Shown here one piece after another: positions 20,814 through 31,858 of a DNA stretch of 64,000 bases (its first letter is position 1; every line of letters starts with the position of its first letter). The stretch is from the NCBI GenBank assembly GCA_018398585.1, contig JAGTTD010000018.1:13771501-13835500 (forward strand). The letters are read 5' to 3'. The DNA is from Simmondsia chinensis (Eukaryota; Streptophyta; Magnoliopsida; Caryophyllales; Simmondsiaceae). The notes below the pieces were generated by a model. That model was not told the origin of the DNA. It worked only from the letters and a program-made list of their open reading frames with translations, and ran no database searches. The position numbers and the translations under genes are program-made.

Positions 20814-23667
20814 CTACCCTCTCCTAACAACTATGTCGAATACACGTATTTTTGACCGCCACTTACCTCTATCTAAGGTCATCTGCTCATTAAGATTTAT
20901 GTGGGTAAAGTCATATATAATCGTTATAATCCAACTCTTCTTCGGCTTCCGATGCAGAATATGTAGTTGTTCACACTTCCTAACAAGGGCGGTAGTCGGT
21001 CTCCTCTGAGCATACCCAAACCATTGCATGTGTTACTCTCTCAACTTAGCCTCCATTAGAGTCACGCCTAATTTGTTTCTTATAACATTGTTTATTATCC
21101 TATCCTTGCTAGTATGACTACACATCCCCCGCAACTCATTTTCGCCACCTTCAACTTCTGTGTGTGATACTATTTAATTGACCGACATTCAACACCGTAT
21201 GACATCGTCGATCTCGCTACTGTCTTATAATATTTGCCCTCCAACTTGAGAGAAAACTTTCTATCGCATAACATCGTGAAACTATCTTCTAATTATGCCA
21301 TCCCACTTTAATCCGGTTGTTGACATCCTCGTTTAACTCTGCCTTCTTGCTGCACCATGGAGCCCAAATATCCGAACTATTATATTTTTCATTATGAATT
21401 CTAACCCAATCTTCACTTCCTCTACACTTGGGCTAGTTGCGGTACAAAATTTAAATTCCATATGCTTGGTTATTAATCTATGAAGCTGTAAGCCTTTCAA
21501 TTCTAAGGAACTTCTCCATAGTTCCAACTTCTCATTCACACTTTGCCTTGACTCGCTCGCTAGGATTATATCATCGACAAAAAGCATACACCATGACACC
21601 TCCCTCTGAATGCCCCTAGTGAGCTTGTCCATAATCAGAATAAACAGAAAATGGCTCAAGGATGATCCTTCATGCAACCCAACTGTAATCGGGAAAGTAT
21701 CAGTCTCCCCTTCCGCCCATATGCATATTGGTTGATCTGTCTTCATATGTCTTTAATAAACTCAAATGTATGACATAGGGATGCCTTTTTTCTCCAAAAC
21801 CCTCCATAGCACCTCTCTAAGTACTATATCATACGTCTTCTCCGGATCAATGAAAACCATGTGTAGATCCTTTGTTTATCTCTGTAGTATTCTATAATAA
21901 GCCGTAAGAGATGGACTGCTTCCATTGTAGATCTAATCGGCATAAATCCAAATTGATTCTTTGAGACACACGTTTGTTGCTGTAGCCTTCTTTCGGTAAC
22001 CTGCTCCCACAGCTTCATAATATGGCTAGTTTGATACTTCTATAGTTGGCACAGCTCTGAATGTCGCCTTTATCCTTATAGATCGGTATTAGAGTTCCCT
22101 TACTCCACTCATCAGGTATATTCTTACCTTTAAGAATTAGGTTGAATAGTTTAGTCAACCAACTTATGCCCTTCCCTCTGATACATCTCCATGCTAATGG
22201 GTATTTCATCTGGTCCAATTGTTTGACACCCACCCATCTTCTTTAGAGCACCCTAATATTCACAGGTCTAATGCACCTGTAGTAACAATAGTTTCGATGC
22301 TTCTCCAATGACCCGAGATCTCCTATGGAGATATTTGTATTCCCTTCTTCATTTAACAATTTGTGAACGTAGACTTTCCACCTTTCTTTGATTTGTTGCC
22401 CATTAACGAGCACCTATCCATCCTCCCCATTGATACACTACCAAATGCAGGTCCCTAGTCCTCCTTTCTCTAGCTTTAGTGATTTTGTAGAGGTCCCTTC
22501 CTCCCTCCTCCATATCAAACCTCTTGTAGAAATCCTCAAAAATCCTCGGATTATGCCTCTCCAATTGCTATCTTTGCTTCTTTCTTGGCATGTTTATATT
22601 TTTGTTTCTTGTCCTCGCCTCCACTTCGATCCCAATCCTTGAAGCAATCTCTCTTGGCCTTAATCTTCTCTTGGACTTCCCTACACAACCACCAGGATTC
22701 TCACTGGTTTGGTGCCCCTCCCTTTGATTTGCCTAGTACTATGCGTGCCGAACATCTGATCTTTTATGCCATTTGGTTCCACATGTGGTTCACATCCCCC
22801 TCAAAGTCCCAATCAATCTCATTGTGCACTCTTTCTTTAAAGGTCTGATAGTTGTCTGCTTCATATCCCGCCAACAAGCGGGACAATACCCTATGCGGCG
22901 TGGACATGCCTTCCTCGAGGATAACCTAACAATCCGTACAGTCTTTGTGGATTCTCTTCCTGAGTAGTATATAGTCAATCTAAGTCTTAGCCCCACCACT
23001 TTCATATGTGACAATGCGCTCTTCTAGTTTCCTGAAAAAGGGGTTCACAACCATTAACTCATAAGCCACCGCAAAGTCCAATATAGCTTTACCCTTATCA
23101 TTCCTAGTTCCAAATCCAAAGCCTTCATGGTAAGATGTGTAGCTATCTGTAGCCACGGCCACATGCCCGTTAAAATCGCCATCTATAACAACTTCTTCAC
23201 TATGGGGTATGCCTTACATTGCTATGTCTAAGTACTTCCAGAATCTAGCTTTCTCCTGCTTTGTTAACCCCACCTATGGGGCATAGGCATTAATGCCGTT
23301 CAATATTTCCTTGTTCAGGACCAGCTTGATGTCGATGATCCTATCCCCAAACTAGACACTCCCACTAAGTAACTATCCACAATAACACAAACTTTGTTCC
23401 TCCCTTTGATTTTTCCAGCATACTATAATTTATATCCAACACATCCTTGGCTTTCGTTCCAGCTCATTTAGTCTGTTGAAGGCATAGGATGTTGATCTCT
23501 CTCTTCATCATCATTTGAACCATCTCATAACTCTTCTTCGCTAAGATGTTGACATTTAGTGTCCCAAGTCGCAAACTGCCCTTGTCATGCTGACTGGCCT
23601 TAACCCTACTAAACCCCTTTGAAGATGGCCTATGGGTTTGAGCTCCATAACTAATAAAATTCATCAA
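20814..23667 (-). pseudogene. RTE-type endonuclease-reverse transcriptase, second copy, broken
   Basis: 23667-23464 is the endonuclease start (LRLGTLNVNIL, ILCLQQTK; the usual catalytic QE reads QQ). 23162-22980 is later endonuclease (SYTSYHEGFGFGTRN, SGGAKT). 22233-22015 and 22018-21824 are RT (CIRGKGISWLTKLFN, NQFGFMPIRST). 21746-21333 has the catalytic box as FVDD. 21029-20814 is the C-terminal end (WFGYAQRRP). Many stops and frame changes are present, so it is inactive. Confidence 0.83.
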
Positions 23668-24225
23668 TTAATCTGCCAACAAACAAAGAAACACAAGCAC
23701 AAAGCATAGAGACCATAAATCTAAAGAACAATAGTCAAAATCAACACAGTTTGAAACACCTAATCACAGGTCTGTAGCACAAAGTTAGAGAAGAAAGGAG
23801 AGATCTGACTGAGGGGGAAACAAGAAGAGGAGGAGAAGATCCGACCTGGAGGTGGTAATAAATCAGAGATCTGACCTGGCAGGGAATGCGATGCGACTGA
23901 GCCGCGGTGGAGCCCTAGCGAGCCTTGCGAGCCCCAGAGGAGCCCTAGCGCCAGAGAAAGGGTGAGGGTTTCGAGGTCAGATACCTTCGGAGGTGGGTCG
24001 CAGGATCAGACCTCGTGGTGGTGCAGAGCGGCGTGGTGGCGTGGTAGCGGGATCGCAGTTAGGGTTGGAAGATGGGGTGGAGAGGTAGGTTAGGGTTAGT
24101 GGGGTGCGTGATGGGTAGCGGCTCAGCTGGTACCGGCGGTGCGGTATCGCCGTAGGGGGGGTGTCGTGGCTCGCCGTGGGCGGTGCGACGCTGGGGATTG
24201 GGGGAGATAACCGTTGGAGAGAGCG

Positions 24226-24254
24226 GAAGTGTGTGTGTGTGTGTGTGTGTGTGT
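24226..24254 (+). repeat. GT microsatellite
   Basis: About fourteen GT units at the 5' boundary of the second LINE copy. Confidence 0.9.
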
Positions 24255-24319
24255 TAGAATAAGAAAATACAAAATTGATAATTAAATTAAATATATTATT
24301 TTTTATTTTTAAATAATTA

Positions 24320-25505
24320 AAATAAGATAATATTTATAAAGACCTTCAAACTATTGAGCAAAATTGAAAATAAAATGACTCCAAACTTTCAATTCCATAA
24401 AGACATTTCTTGAGTTATTAATCAAAATCAATATGATTCTTAACTTTTAATTAAATCAAAAACACTCTCGAACTATTAATCAAAAATCAATATAACCTCT
24501 TCAACTTTTAAATTATATCAAGAACACCCTCGAACTATTAACATAAGCAAATTTGATTCCTAACTTTAAATTGTCAAATGTATTAGAAACTATTTAAAAA
24601 AAAAAGAAATTAGTTTAGATACCTGACGCTTGTCAATATATTTTATAGGTGCCCCATGATTTTAAAATATTTTTAAAATATCCTAAACTTTCTTAACTTC
24701 TTTTAAAAATATATTCTCTCTGTAACTTTATTATATTTCGTTGAATTATGTTGCTATGACAAATAAAATAAAAAAATATATCTTAACATAATTTAACTAT
24801 TATTTATATTTAAAATAAATTTAAATATTTAAAATGATTTAAAATTTTAAAAATATAGAATTCTCTAAGCCTATTAATAAATAATTTTGAAAATAAACAA
24901 ACAAAAAGCATATTTTTATTTTTAAAATTTTCTTTTTTTTTTATATATATAGGATTTTTTTTTTAAGTATAAATGATATTTTCACCTTAGTTATATTATT
25001 TTTCAAGTGCAAAATGAGTTTAATTTAACGGAATATTAATGGTGTTATGGGGATGGTACATGGAAAAAAGTTATCGAAATTTAGGTTATTATGAAAACAT
25101 TTAAAACCTCATGATACTTGAAAAATATATTATCAAATTTTAGGAACTTTTAATCGATTATTTAAAATTTTTTTTAAATTATTTTGGATGTCTTTGATAT
25201 AATTTTTGAAATTGAGAGATCGAACTGATTTGGGTGTAAATAGCTTTGAGAGTGTCTTTGATGAAATTATAAATTGGGGGGTCACATTGATTTTGCCCAA
25301 TAGTTCAGAGGTATTTTGATGAAATTGTAAGTTGAGAGGTCACATTAATTTGATCAATAGTTCAGGGGTATCTTTGATGAAACTAGCAATTGGAGGGGTC
25401 ACATTGATTTTGACCAATAATTCATGGGATTTCTTTGATGAAATTGAAAATTTAGGGGGTCAATTTGATTTTGACCAATACTTTGGAGGTCTTTTTGAAT
25501 ATTGT
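24320..25505. repeat. Inverted arrays of about 70-bp subrepeats (foldback-like)
   Basis: The right arm (about 25200-25505) contains at least four tandem copies of a unit with GGGGGTCACATTGATTTTGA, CAATAGTTCAGGGG and TTTGATGAAATT. The left arm (about 24325-24560) contains the inverse motifs (CTCGAACTATTAATCAAAA, CAATATGATTC) in similar spacing. The centre (24600-25150) is very A+T-rich with no gene. The arms would pair as a long hairpin. This probably forms the interior of the TIR-bounded element 14486-25694. Confidence 0.6.
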
Positions 25506-25956
25506 TCAATAAAATATGAATTGGGGTGGATATGGATATATGATGGATATGGGGTAGGGTGAGACAACATCATACACGTATTTGTCCCTTACTCATGGCG
25601 GGTATTGTAACTTATACCCGACCTATATTTGCTATCCACCTCACTTGTACTCGTACTCGCGGATAACAGGTTTTACCTGTCACATTGTCATCCCTACACA
25701 TATATATAAACACATGAGGTCAAAGAGCATGACTCGACTCGTTTCTTGTATAGTGACACAGATAGGGATTTCAAGCTTTACATCCACCTTGCAACGTGTA
25801 TACATATATCGTGGCTATGCCATCTTATGTAATGCATTGCTTTTAAAATACTTAAATCCTTTTGTAGAAAAGTTAACAGTCTTATAGCGAATTTTTTGTG
25901 AAAGGGTGGTATGGATAAGAATAGGCATGTTCATTAGGTTGAATGGAACCTTTTAT

Positions 25957-26344
25957 CCATAGGTTATTTATGCCAAAGGTCCTTGACTTTACCTATTATG
26001 TCAATTTAGTCCTTATACTTTTAATTGTGTCGATTCAGTCCCTATACAATTCAAAATATGTCAATTTAGTCCGTTGGTCAAATTTAAGTTAAGTTAATGA
26101 CGTAAGTTTGAACAACAAAATTATGTTAGACACAAGTAACTTATTATATATTCATTAATTTACTCAATTTAACCTAATTCGCAGCCAAGTAATTAAAAAT
26201 TAATTAAAAAACTTAACATAAAATTTTCTCTAATGACCAAATTGGCTCATTTTGAATTGTACATGGAATAAATTGAAACAATTAAAAGTACAAGGATTAA
26301 ATTGACACAATGAACAAAGTACAAAGACTTTTGCCATAAATAAT
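25957..26344. mobile_element. MULE-type MITE with long inverted ends
   Basis: Terminal inverted repeats of roughly 120-130 bases: the left arm has TTATTTATGCCAAAGG and GTCAATTTAGTCCTTATAC, and the right arm has the inverse (CTTTTGCCATAAATAA). Flanks CCTTTTAT at 25949-25956 and 26345-26352 fit an 8-9 bp target duplication, as for Mutator-like elements. No transposase. The left terminus may be off by a few bases. Confidence 0.65.
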
Positions 26345-26357
26345 CCTTTTATATAAG

Positions 26358-27571
26358 CCTAAATGTATGGGTGTTTTGGGCATTAGGGACATGGAGGGCT
26401 TAAACTTAGCATTGCTTTCTAAACAAGCTTGGAGGATTATCCAAGAAAAGAACTCTTTTTGAGTTAAATTCATAAAAGGGATTCATTTTCTTAACTCTTC
26501 TTTCGTAGAGGCTCCCTTAGGTCTTCCCCGTCTTGGTGGTGGAGAAGTATTTTAGCTAGAAGGGATTTCCTTCAAAATGCTTTAGATGGAATGTTAATAA
26601 TGGCAAATCAATTTCCATTTGATTTGATAAACGGATTCCAAAAACTCCGCACTTTCGGGTTGATAAACATTATGATACATGTGCTCTATGGGGAGAGTTT
26701 GAAAGTGGTTGATTTAATTGAACCGTTGGCAAGGAGGTGGAATAATAGGAAGATTGGTTCTTTATTCTCTCATGAAGATATTGTCCTCATTAAGTCCGTA
26801 CCTATTTCAACCCGAATATTGAAGACAAAATAATTTAGCACTATTCTCAAGATGGTGCTTATACATTTAAAAGGGGATATGCTTTCTAGATTGAAATGGA
26901 TAGAGTGCCCCAGGAGGCATCCTCCTTTTCAAGGGGGGATATTCTAAAGCTTTTAAGTTTAATTGGACTTTCAATGTTCCACCCAAGATTAATTTTTTTA
27001 TATGGAGAGCTTGTGTGAATGGGGTGGCGTCAAATGAAAACTTGTTTAAAAGGGGTCTTATTTCTAATGCGTGTTGTCCGAGATGTGGCGTTGTCACGTA
27101 GTCAATTGACCATTTTTTTTTTTGTCCTATTTCACAAGCTATCTAGTTTGCTTCTGACTTGACTTTTAAACCTTCTTTAGAAGGTTTTTCCGGGCTTTTT
27201 GGATTGGTGGAATAGCCCTACTGTGCTTCGCCTTAATTCTTTTTCCACTTGATAGCATTGTAGGCTTATGTTGGTGGATATGGAAAGCCAGGTGCTGGAA
27301 AACCTTTCAGGGGTGTAAATCTAGTCCAAAGTGATTGTTTTCAAAGCCGGGGAGGAATCCACAATTATGCTCATGCAAATGCTCAGACAAGCCACTGCAT
27401 AGTCTTCCCAAAGAGGAGTATTGCTATCCTTTAGAGCATGGATATGTCAATCTCAATTGTGATGTGGGGTTTTCTTCTAGCTCGGGTATGGCATCTTTAA
27501 GAGTTATTGCTATAGATGATGAGAGCCAGCTGGTTGAAGGTTGGTGTGGCTCAGTATTTGCCCTTTCCACT
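26358..27571 (+). pseudogene. L1-type LINE ORF2 C-terminal remnant, first part
   Basis: Translation in broken frames gives typical L1 ORF2 end motifs: GLGIRDMEGLNLALLSKQAW (about 26365-26425), then the RVT zinc-binding domain (FNVPPKINFFIWRACVNGV, about 26960-27025, and CPRCGVV further on), then the RNase H start near 27450 (VNLNCDVGF, with the first catalytic Asp) up to 27571, where a solo LTR interrupts. Several stops. The second part resumes at 30034. Confidence 0.75.
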
Positions 27572-28974
27572 TGTTGGATGGGTGATTTTAATTTCATAAA
27601 TTAAAACATACAACGATTGTATCTTGGCAGCGGAATACCGATCTAAATTTCTCTAGTTTTAAATTAAATACATGATCATGACCCTAGTTATACATAACAA
27701 TGCATAGCATCAAAAGAAATATCCATGAAAAAACAATTAAATATGACTATAAAAAGTTTAGGCCAAGAAATCTTATACCTCGTTGTAGACTGCAAGTGAA
27801 AAGATGCTCCAGACGATACTTCCGAGATCTTCTCAGCAATTCCTCCTTTTTGCACCGAACAAGTGGGCGTCGTAAAATCAAGCAGTTCTTAAAACTAATT
27901 TTAAGAACTAATTTGAAAGTGGTTTTCTTTAATTAGTTTACTAACTAATTAAGAGAAAACTGAGCAAGAGACTTTTTTTTTTTTGGGCTATTGTTGAATC
28001 ATGCATCCAATAAATTATCCTAACTATATTTTTATACTAGGGCTAAATTAACCAAAAAAATAAAATAAAAGGGTAAATAGTGATCTTAATCATGATAAAT
28101 TTTTTTCTTAAAAATATATATGTCTGTAGCTTAATTTTCGCACACCAGCTCGTAGGTTGCCACCTGACACACTGGGATTCGTATGCATCGCATGACGCAG
28201 ATCACCAGTCGGGGGCTACGCGCTGGTTGCCCCGGGGGAGGGGGCACGGATCCCCTCCTTTGCCCAATCAGCGCGCACCACATGTCACGAGCTGATTGGC
28301 TCGTGTTGCAGCTGTTAAAACACATTTAGCCCCCTTTTTAAATTTTCTTTAGATAAAATAAGCCATTTCATGAATTCTCTTGATTTCTGTAAGTGCATAA
28401 TTTTAGAGGCTTGCGCAGGAACCTTAGGGACAATTTATTTTCAGCTCTAAATGAGTCAAATATGATTATCATCTCATGATAGCAATTGAACACCATTTAA
28501 TAAAACTTAATTCCACTAAATAAGTTTTACTGCACTCTAAAAATAAATATATTTACTCATTAAATATTTCTGAAAAAAGTTTACTCACAGTCGACCCCTC
28601 TAATAAATGTCCATGAGAAAAATGACTTAAACTACTATTGTCATTCTTTCTCATCTTTCCTTCTTAGTTCTCAATTCACCATTTTTGAATAATTCACTAA
28701 CAAAGATAAACACTTCTGTATTAATTCTAATGTCCAACATAAGGAATGCTCTGGCCAAAGTATCTAGAATCAACTCAAAAACTTGTGAATTAACTAAGGG
28801 GGATATTTCACAAAGTAGATTCGTCATAAAATATCTATCCCGCCACATTTCATGCAATTGCCCAACAAATGTAAGACCCCAGTCATTACTTATAACCTCT
28901 TCATTTTAGTGCATCAAAGCAACCAACACTACATGCACGAGTCTAGACTATTTTCCGAATTAAGAGTCATTGTA

Positions 28975-29172
28975 TATTAGCTTGGTCAAAGGATCAACTA
29001 GGCGCTAGCCCCGAGCTGACTTGCATCGATGATAACACGCTACTCAGGTTGGGGGTCCTCGGAAATAGTCTCTTTTCAGGGTAGCACCTTGAAGGGGGGA
29101 GGCTGCGTACATCTACCCCCCCAGACCCTACTTATGTGGGAGCCCTTGAGGCATTGACACTGTTGTTGTTGT
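28975..29172 (+). mobile_element. SINE with the shared LINE tail
   Basis: Plus orientation: the block with TTGGGGGTCCTCGGAAATAG, AGGCTGCGTACATCTACCCC, GTGGGAGCCCTTGAGGCATT and a TTGTTGTTGTT tail at about 29160-29170. The stretch 28975-29040 upstream is absent from the homologous copia LTR at 55190, so it belongs to the insertion, but I cannot assign it to a tRNA or 5S head. Confidence 0.65.
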
Positions 29173-29327
29173 TATATAAACAAAAATATATGAATCGCTC
29201 AATTTTGATAGTAGTACATATCTGAGCAAATCACGTGGTCCTGTTCAATGTGACAATCTCATTGTGACAAACCAACACAACATTCTGGATCGTTATGTGT
29301 ATAACCAAGATAAGTTATCTAAACGTC

Positions 29328-29762
29328 TGTTATGATTCAAGATCAATATTGAATCATAACCTAGGGTAAAGAATATGAGATGAGGAAGAAGTGTGATTAA
29401 GGTGAGAAACAAAGAGAATTAGAGATGAGAAGTAGAGAAAAATAGGGTTGAGAGAAGGGAATCAAGATATTTTCATTCCATGCCCCTAATTACATGAGAA
29501 TTCAACTAATTTTATTAAGCCTAATCAATTGAAATACATTGATCTTGGACATTCCTCTTAACCGACTTAAACCATCCTATCCTTAGCCGCCTTTCTTGAC
29601 TTAAAGCAACTAACATTTGACTTATTTAACCGCCATTCCCTCTCCTATACAAAGGATATCGGCTAATATCCCAATTAAGGCTAAACTCAACGTATACTAC
29701 TTTATTTCAAGCTATCAAATATTATGAATTATTAGTACTTATCCCCTTATTCTAGAATCATG
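29328..29762 (-). mobile_element. Gypsy-like solo LTR nested in the copia solo LTR
   Basis: Starts TGTTATGATTC and ends near GAATCATG, flanked by ACGTC (29323-29327, 29763-29767). Inner blocks (GATGAGAAGTAGAGA, CTCTTAACCGACTTAAACC, TAGCCGCC) resemble the LTRs of Gypsy-1, Gypsy-3 and the non-autonomous element. The homologous copia LTR at 54626-55598 lacks this segment. The exact right end is uncertain by a few bases. Confidence 0.6.
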
Positions 29763-30033
29763 ACGTCATTTAAAATTATCACTGACTACAAACTAATTAT
29801 TAAACAATATTCTTATCCATTATTTAGTCCATGTGTGAAACAATCTCATTAATCCACTAAAAATAGATGTCCCAAACGTCATTTAAGGACTTCATCCATC
29901 TCATGGTACGTGTTTTGATAGAAAAAAAATCACATGCATAAAGACTCATAAATAAAATTAAAATTAGACGATAATGCTAGACAACTTTTGTTGTTTTACA
30001 TAAATTGGGTTCCCTCGGATACTAGCTCTAACA

Positions 30034-30345
30034 CCACTCTGGTTACTGAGGCATATGCGGTTCGCGCTGCATGTTTCCTTGCTTTGTTTTTTAGATGGGA
30101 CTTGTGGTTATTGAATTTTATAATTTAATAGTAATTAAGCCTTTATTTAACAAATCCACTATTCCTTGGTGTATGTAGACAATAGCGAAAGATATTCGTA
30201 GGTTAATCCCCATTTTTCTAGGATCATTAGCTTGGACACCTATATCTTGCAATAGGACAGCTCATATTGTTGCCAAAAATATGCTCTTGGTAGATGTTCT
30301 CATCAACGGTGCGTTTACCCACCTCAACACTTCCATGCTGTAATT
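30034..30345 (+). pseudogene. L1-type LINE RNase H remnant, second part
   Basis: After the second CCACT copy the RNase H frame resumes with TEAYAVRAACFLA (catalytic Glu), and near 30225-30290 comes the closing motif (SCNRTAHIVAKN). The TAA/TAG-terminated end is near 30343. With 26358-27571 it forms one RNase H domain split by a 2.46-kb insertion. Confidence 0.72.
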
Positions 30346-30793
30346 TTGAATGAAAGCTAATGTCTTTTTTGGCCCCTTGTGGGTGTGGTTTTATTTGATA
30401 AAAGAAATATTGTACATATGTATGTATTTTACATTATTCATTCATTAAGATATAATTTTCTAGGCATTTGATAATATCTAATATTAGACATAAAAATTGC
30501 ACCTAAAAAATATTCAATGTTTACAACACTCTTTGGATATTAATCTTAAAAATATTGTGGGATAAAAATATTAAAAGGTTATAGTATTTGAGTTATACAC
30601 ATTTACACTACCTCACTAAAAACTTAGCCAGAAAAAACCCAGTGGATAGAAAAACATAGAGAAGGAAAAAAGAGTACAGTACATATTTAATTCCCCCTCC
30701 TAGGCGCACATTAACCAATGGTGTCTCTGGGTTAGGGAATGTCAATCTTGTACACCAATTTTCTCAAATGCTGTAAGCAATGCTTTTATAAAT
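30346..30793. other. Intergenic; short copia-like internal fragment
   Basis: No coding frame. About 30608-30650 (CTCACTAAAAACTTAGCCAG then AACCCAGTGG) resembles a non-coding stretch I associate with plant copia-type elements, so this may be a fragment of another element. I see nothing else. Confidence 0.35.
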
Positions 30794-31345
30794 TGTTGGA
30801 ACGAATTATGAAAATTTTTCCCAAATTTGATAAGGTTAACACATTGGAATGGTTTAAAATTCTTAATTTTAAACCTAAGGTTGATTTAGAATTCTTAATT
30901 TTAAATTTACATATTTAAATCCTTAATTTAAATCTATAAGCCTCTACTCTAATACACTTATAATATTACATGAACTATAACTAGCATAATAAGAAAAATA
31001 TAAATAAATAGAAAAAAGAAAAATTTTAAAGAGAAGGAAACAAGAATGCCTAGAGTCGCTCCAAAATAAGAAAACCAGAAAAATAATAAAGAATGCTGAG
31101 AAAGTCGTGACCCAGAAGCCTTCTACGCAATGACCTTGAAAATACCTAGAGCGTGGGCTTCGAAAAATATTAAACTGATGAAAGAAAAGTTTCAACAGAA
31201 ATTTTCTCTGCAATTAGGTCTTCGAAAGTCAACACTTTCAAAAATCTTTAATTTTGGAATTAATTAGATGCCAAGCCATAAAATCAGTACCTCTATTTAT
31301 AACAGGATACCGGAGCAAAAAAACCAGAAAATTTGATGTGGGATG

Positions 31346-31829
31346 TGCCACATTCTTGAACTCACGACTTAAACTCAAGGATCAATGGTGATCTATGAAT
31401 TTAAAGGTTAATTGAATTGAGAGTTAGAGATGAGAAAGAGAAGAATTTAGATGAGAAATTAGAGAGAATTGGGACAAGTAACGAGAGAGAATTTCATTGA
31501 CATTTGTTTAGATAAATCTTTGCACGTATAATCAATCCTATTAATAGGCTACTTACAACCAATTCAAAATAAAGGAGGGAAATAACCGTCAATGCAAAAG
31601 GCGGGAAAAAAGGGCCGAAGAGTTAGTTACAAGTTCTAGATCATTCTAGCTTATTCTAATACATTTCCATAATACCCAACGTGTCCTTTTGTTTGAATTA
31701 ATTCCCACAGTGTCCTTGTCCTTAACGGGTGCCAAGACGAGCACGCTGCCGGACCTTTGACAATGTCATGACAAGCTCGCCGCCGGACCTTGACAATGTC
31801 ATGACAAGCCTCTGTGCGGACCCGTGACA
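31346..31829 (-). repeat. Gypsy-2 3' LTR
   Basis: Left 484-bp LTR, preceded by GGATG. Its first bases are TGCCAC where the partner has TGTCAC. Confidence 0.92.
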
Positions 31830-31858
31830 TTGCCTACCCCACGAAGCGATCCTTGTCC

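Larger units (their letters stand above)
20512..24255 (-). mobile_element. LINE-2copy: second RTE-clade LINE (decayed)
   Basis: Same family and orientation as 1242-5276. The 3' end has a CAACAATAACAACC tail at about 20513, then the shared tail block (CTCCCGC, ATGTACGTAGCC). The 5' region (about 23670-24220) is GC-rich with GGGTTAGG motifs. Coding pieces lie at 20814-23667. A GT repeat (24226-24254) lies at the 5' end. The target duplication is unclear: ACAAAAATTG on the left and ACAAAATTG near 24270 are possible. Confidence 0.8.
14486..25694. mobile_element. TIR-bounded element split by Gypsy-1 and a LINE
   Basis: The left end GAGATGGCAATG (14486-14497) and the inverse of the right end (25683-25694, reading GGGATGACAATG) match at 10 of 12 positions. 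Both are flanked by TACACATATATA (14474-14485 and 25695-25706). Next to the ends are GGGGCGGGGCGGGG and CCCATACCC-type low-complexity blocks, which continue on both sides of the Gypsy-1 insertion and again before the right end. Without the later insertions the element would be about 1.7-1.8 kb with no recognisable gene. The TA-rich duplication could be partly coincidental. Superfamily unknown; the duplication is longer than the 8 or 9 bp of hAT or Mutator. Confidence 0.5.
27572..30033 (-). mobile_element. Copia-type solo LTR, about 2.46 kb, split by later insertions
   Basis: Begins TGTTGG and ends CTAACA, flanked by CCACT on both sides (27567-27571, 30034-30038), and contains no pol genes. 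Its body aligns in order with the long LTR of the copia element at 54626-55598 (for example CTTAATTCCACTAAATA, CTGCACTCTA, CATGCACRAGTCTAGA and the CAACCAAGA stretch). It therefore looks like a solo LTR left by LTR-LTR recombination. It carries a SINE (28975-29172) and a 435-bp gypsy-like solo LTR (29328-29762). Without these it would be about 1.8 kb. Orientation is inferred from the homologous copia LTR. Confidence 0.75.

Noticed and set aside
24600..25200. Possible matrix-attachment or origin-like A+T-rich region
   Set aside because: The A+T richness is explained as the loop of the inverted repeat; no specific signal supports an origin.
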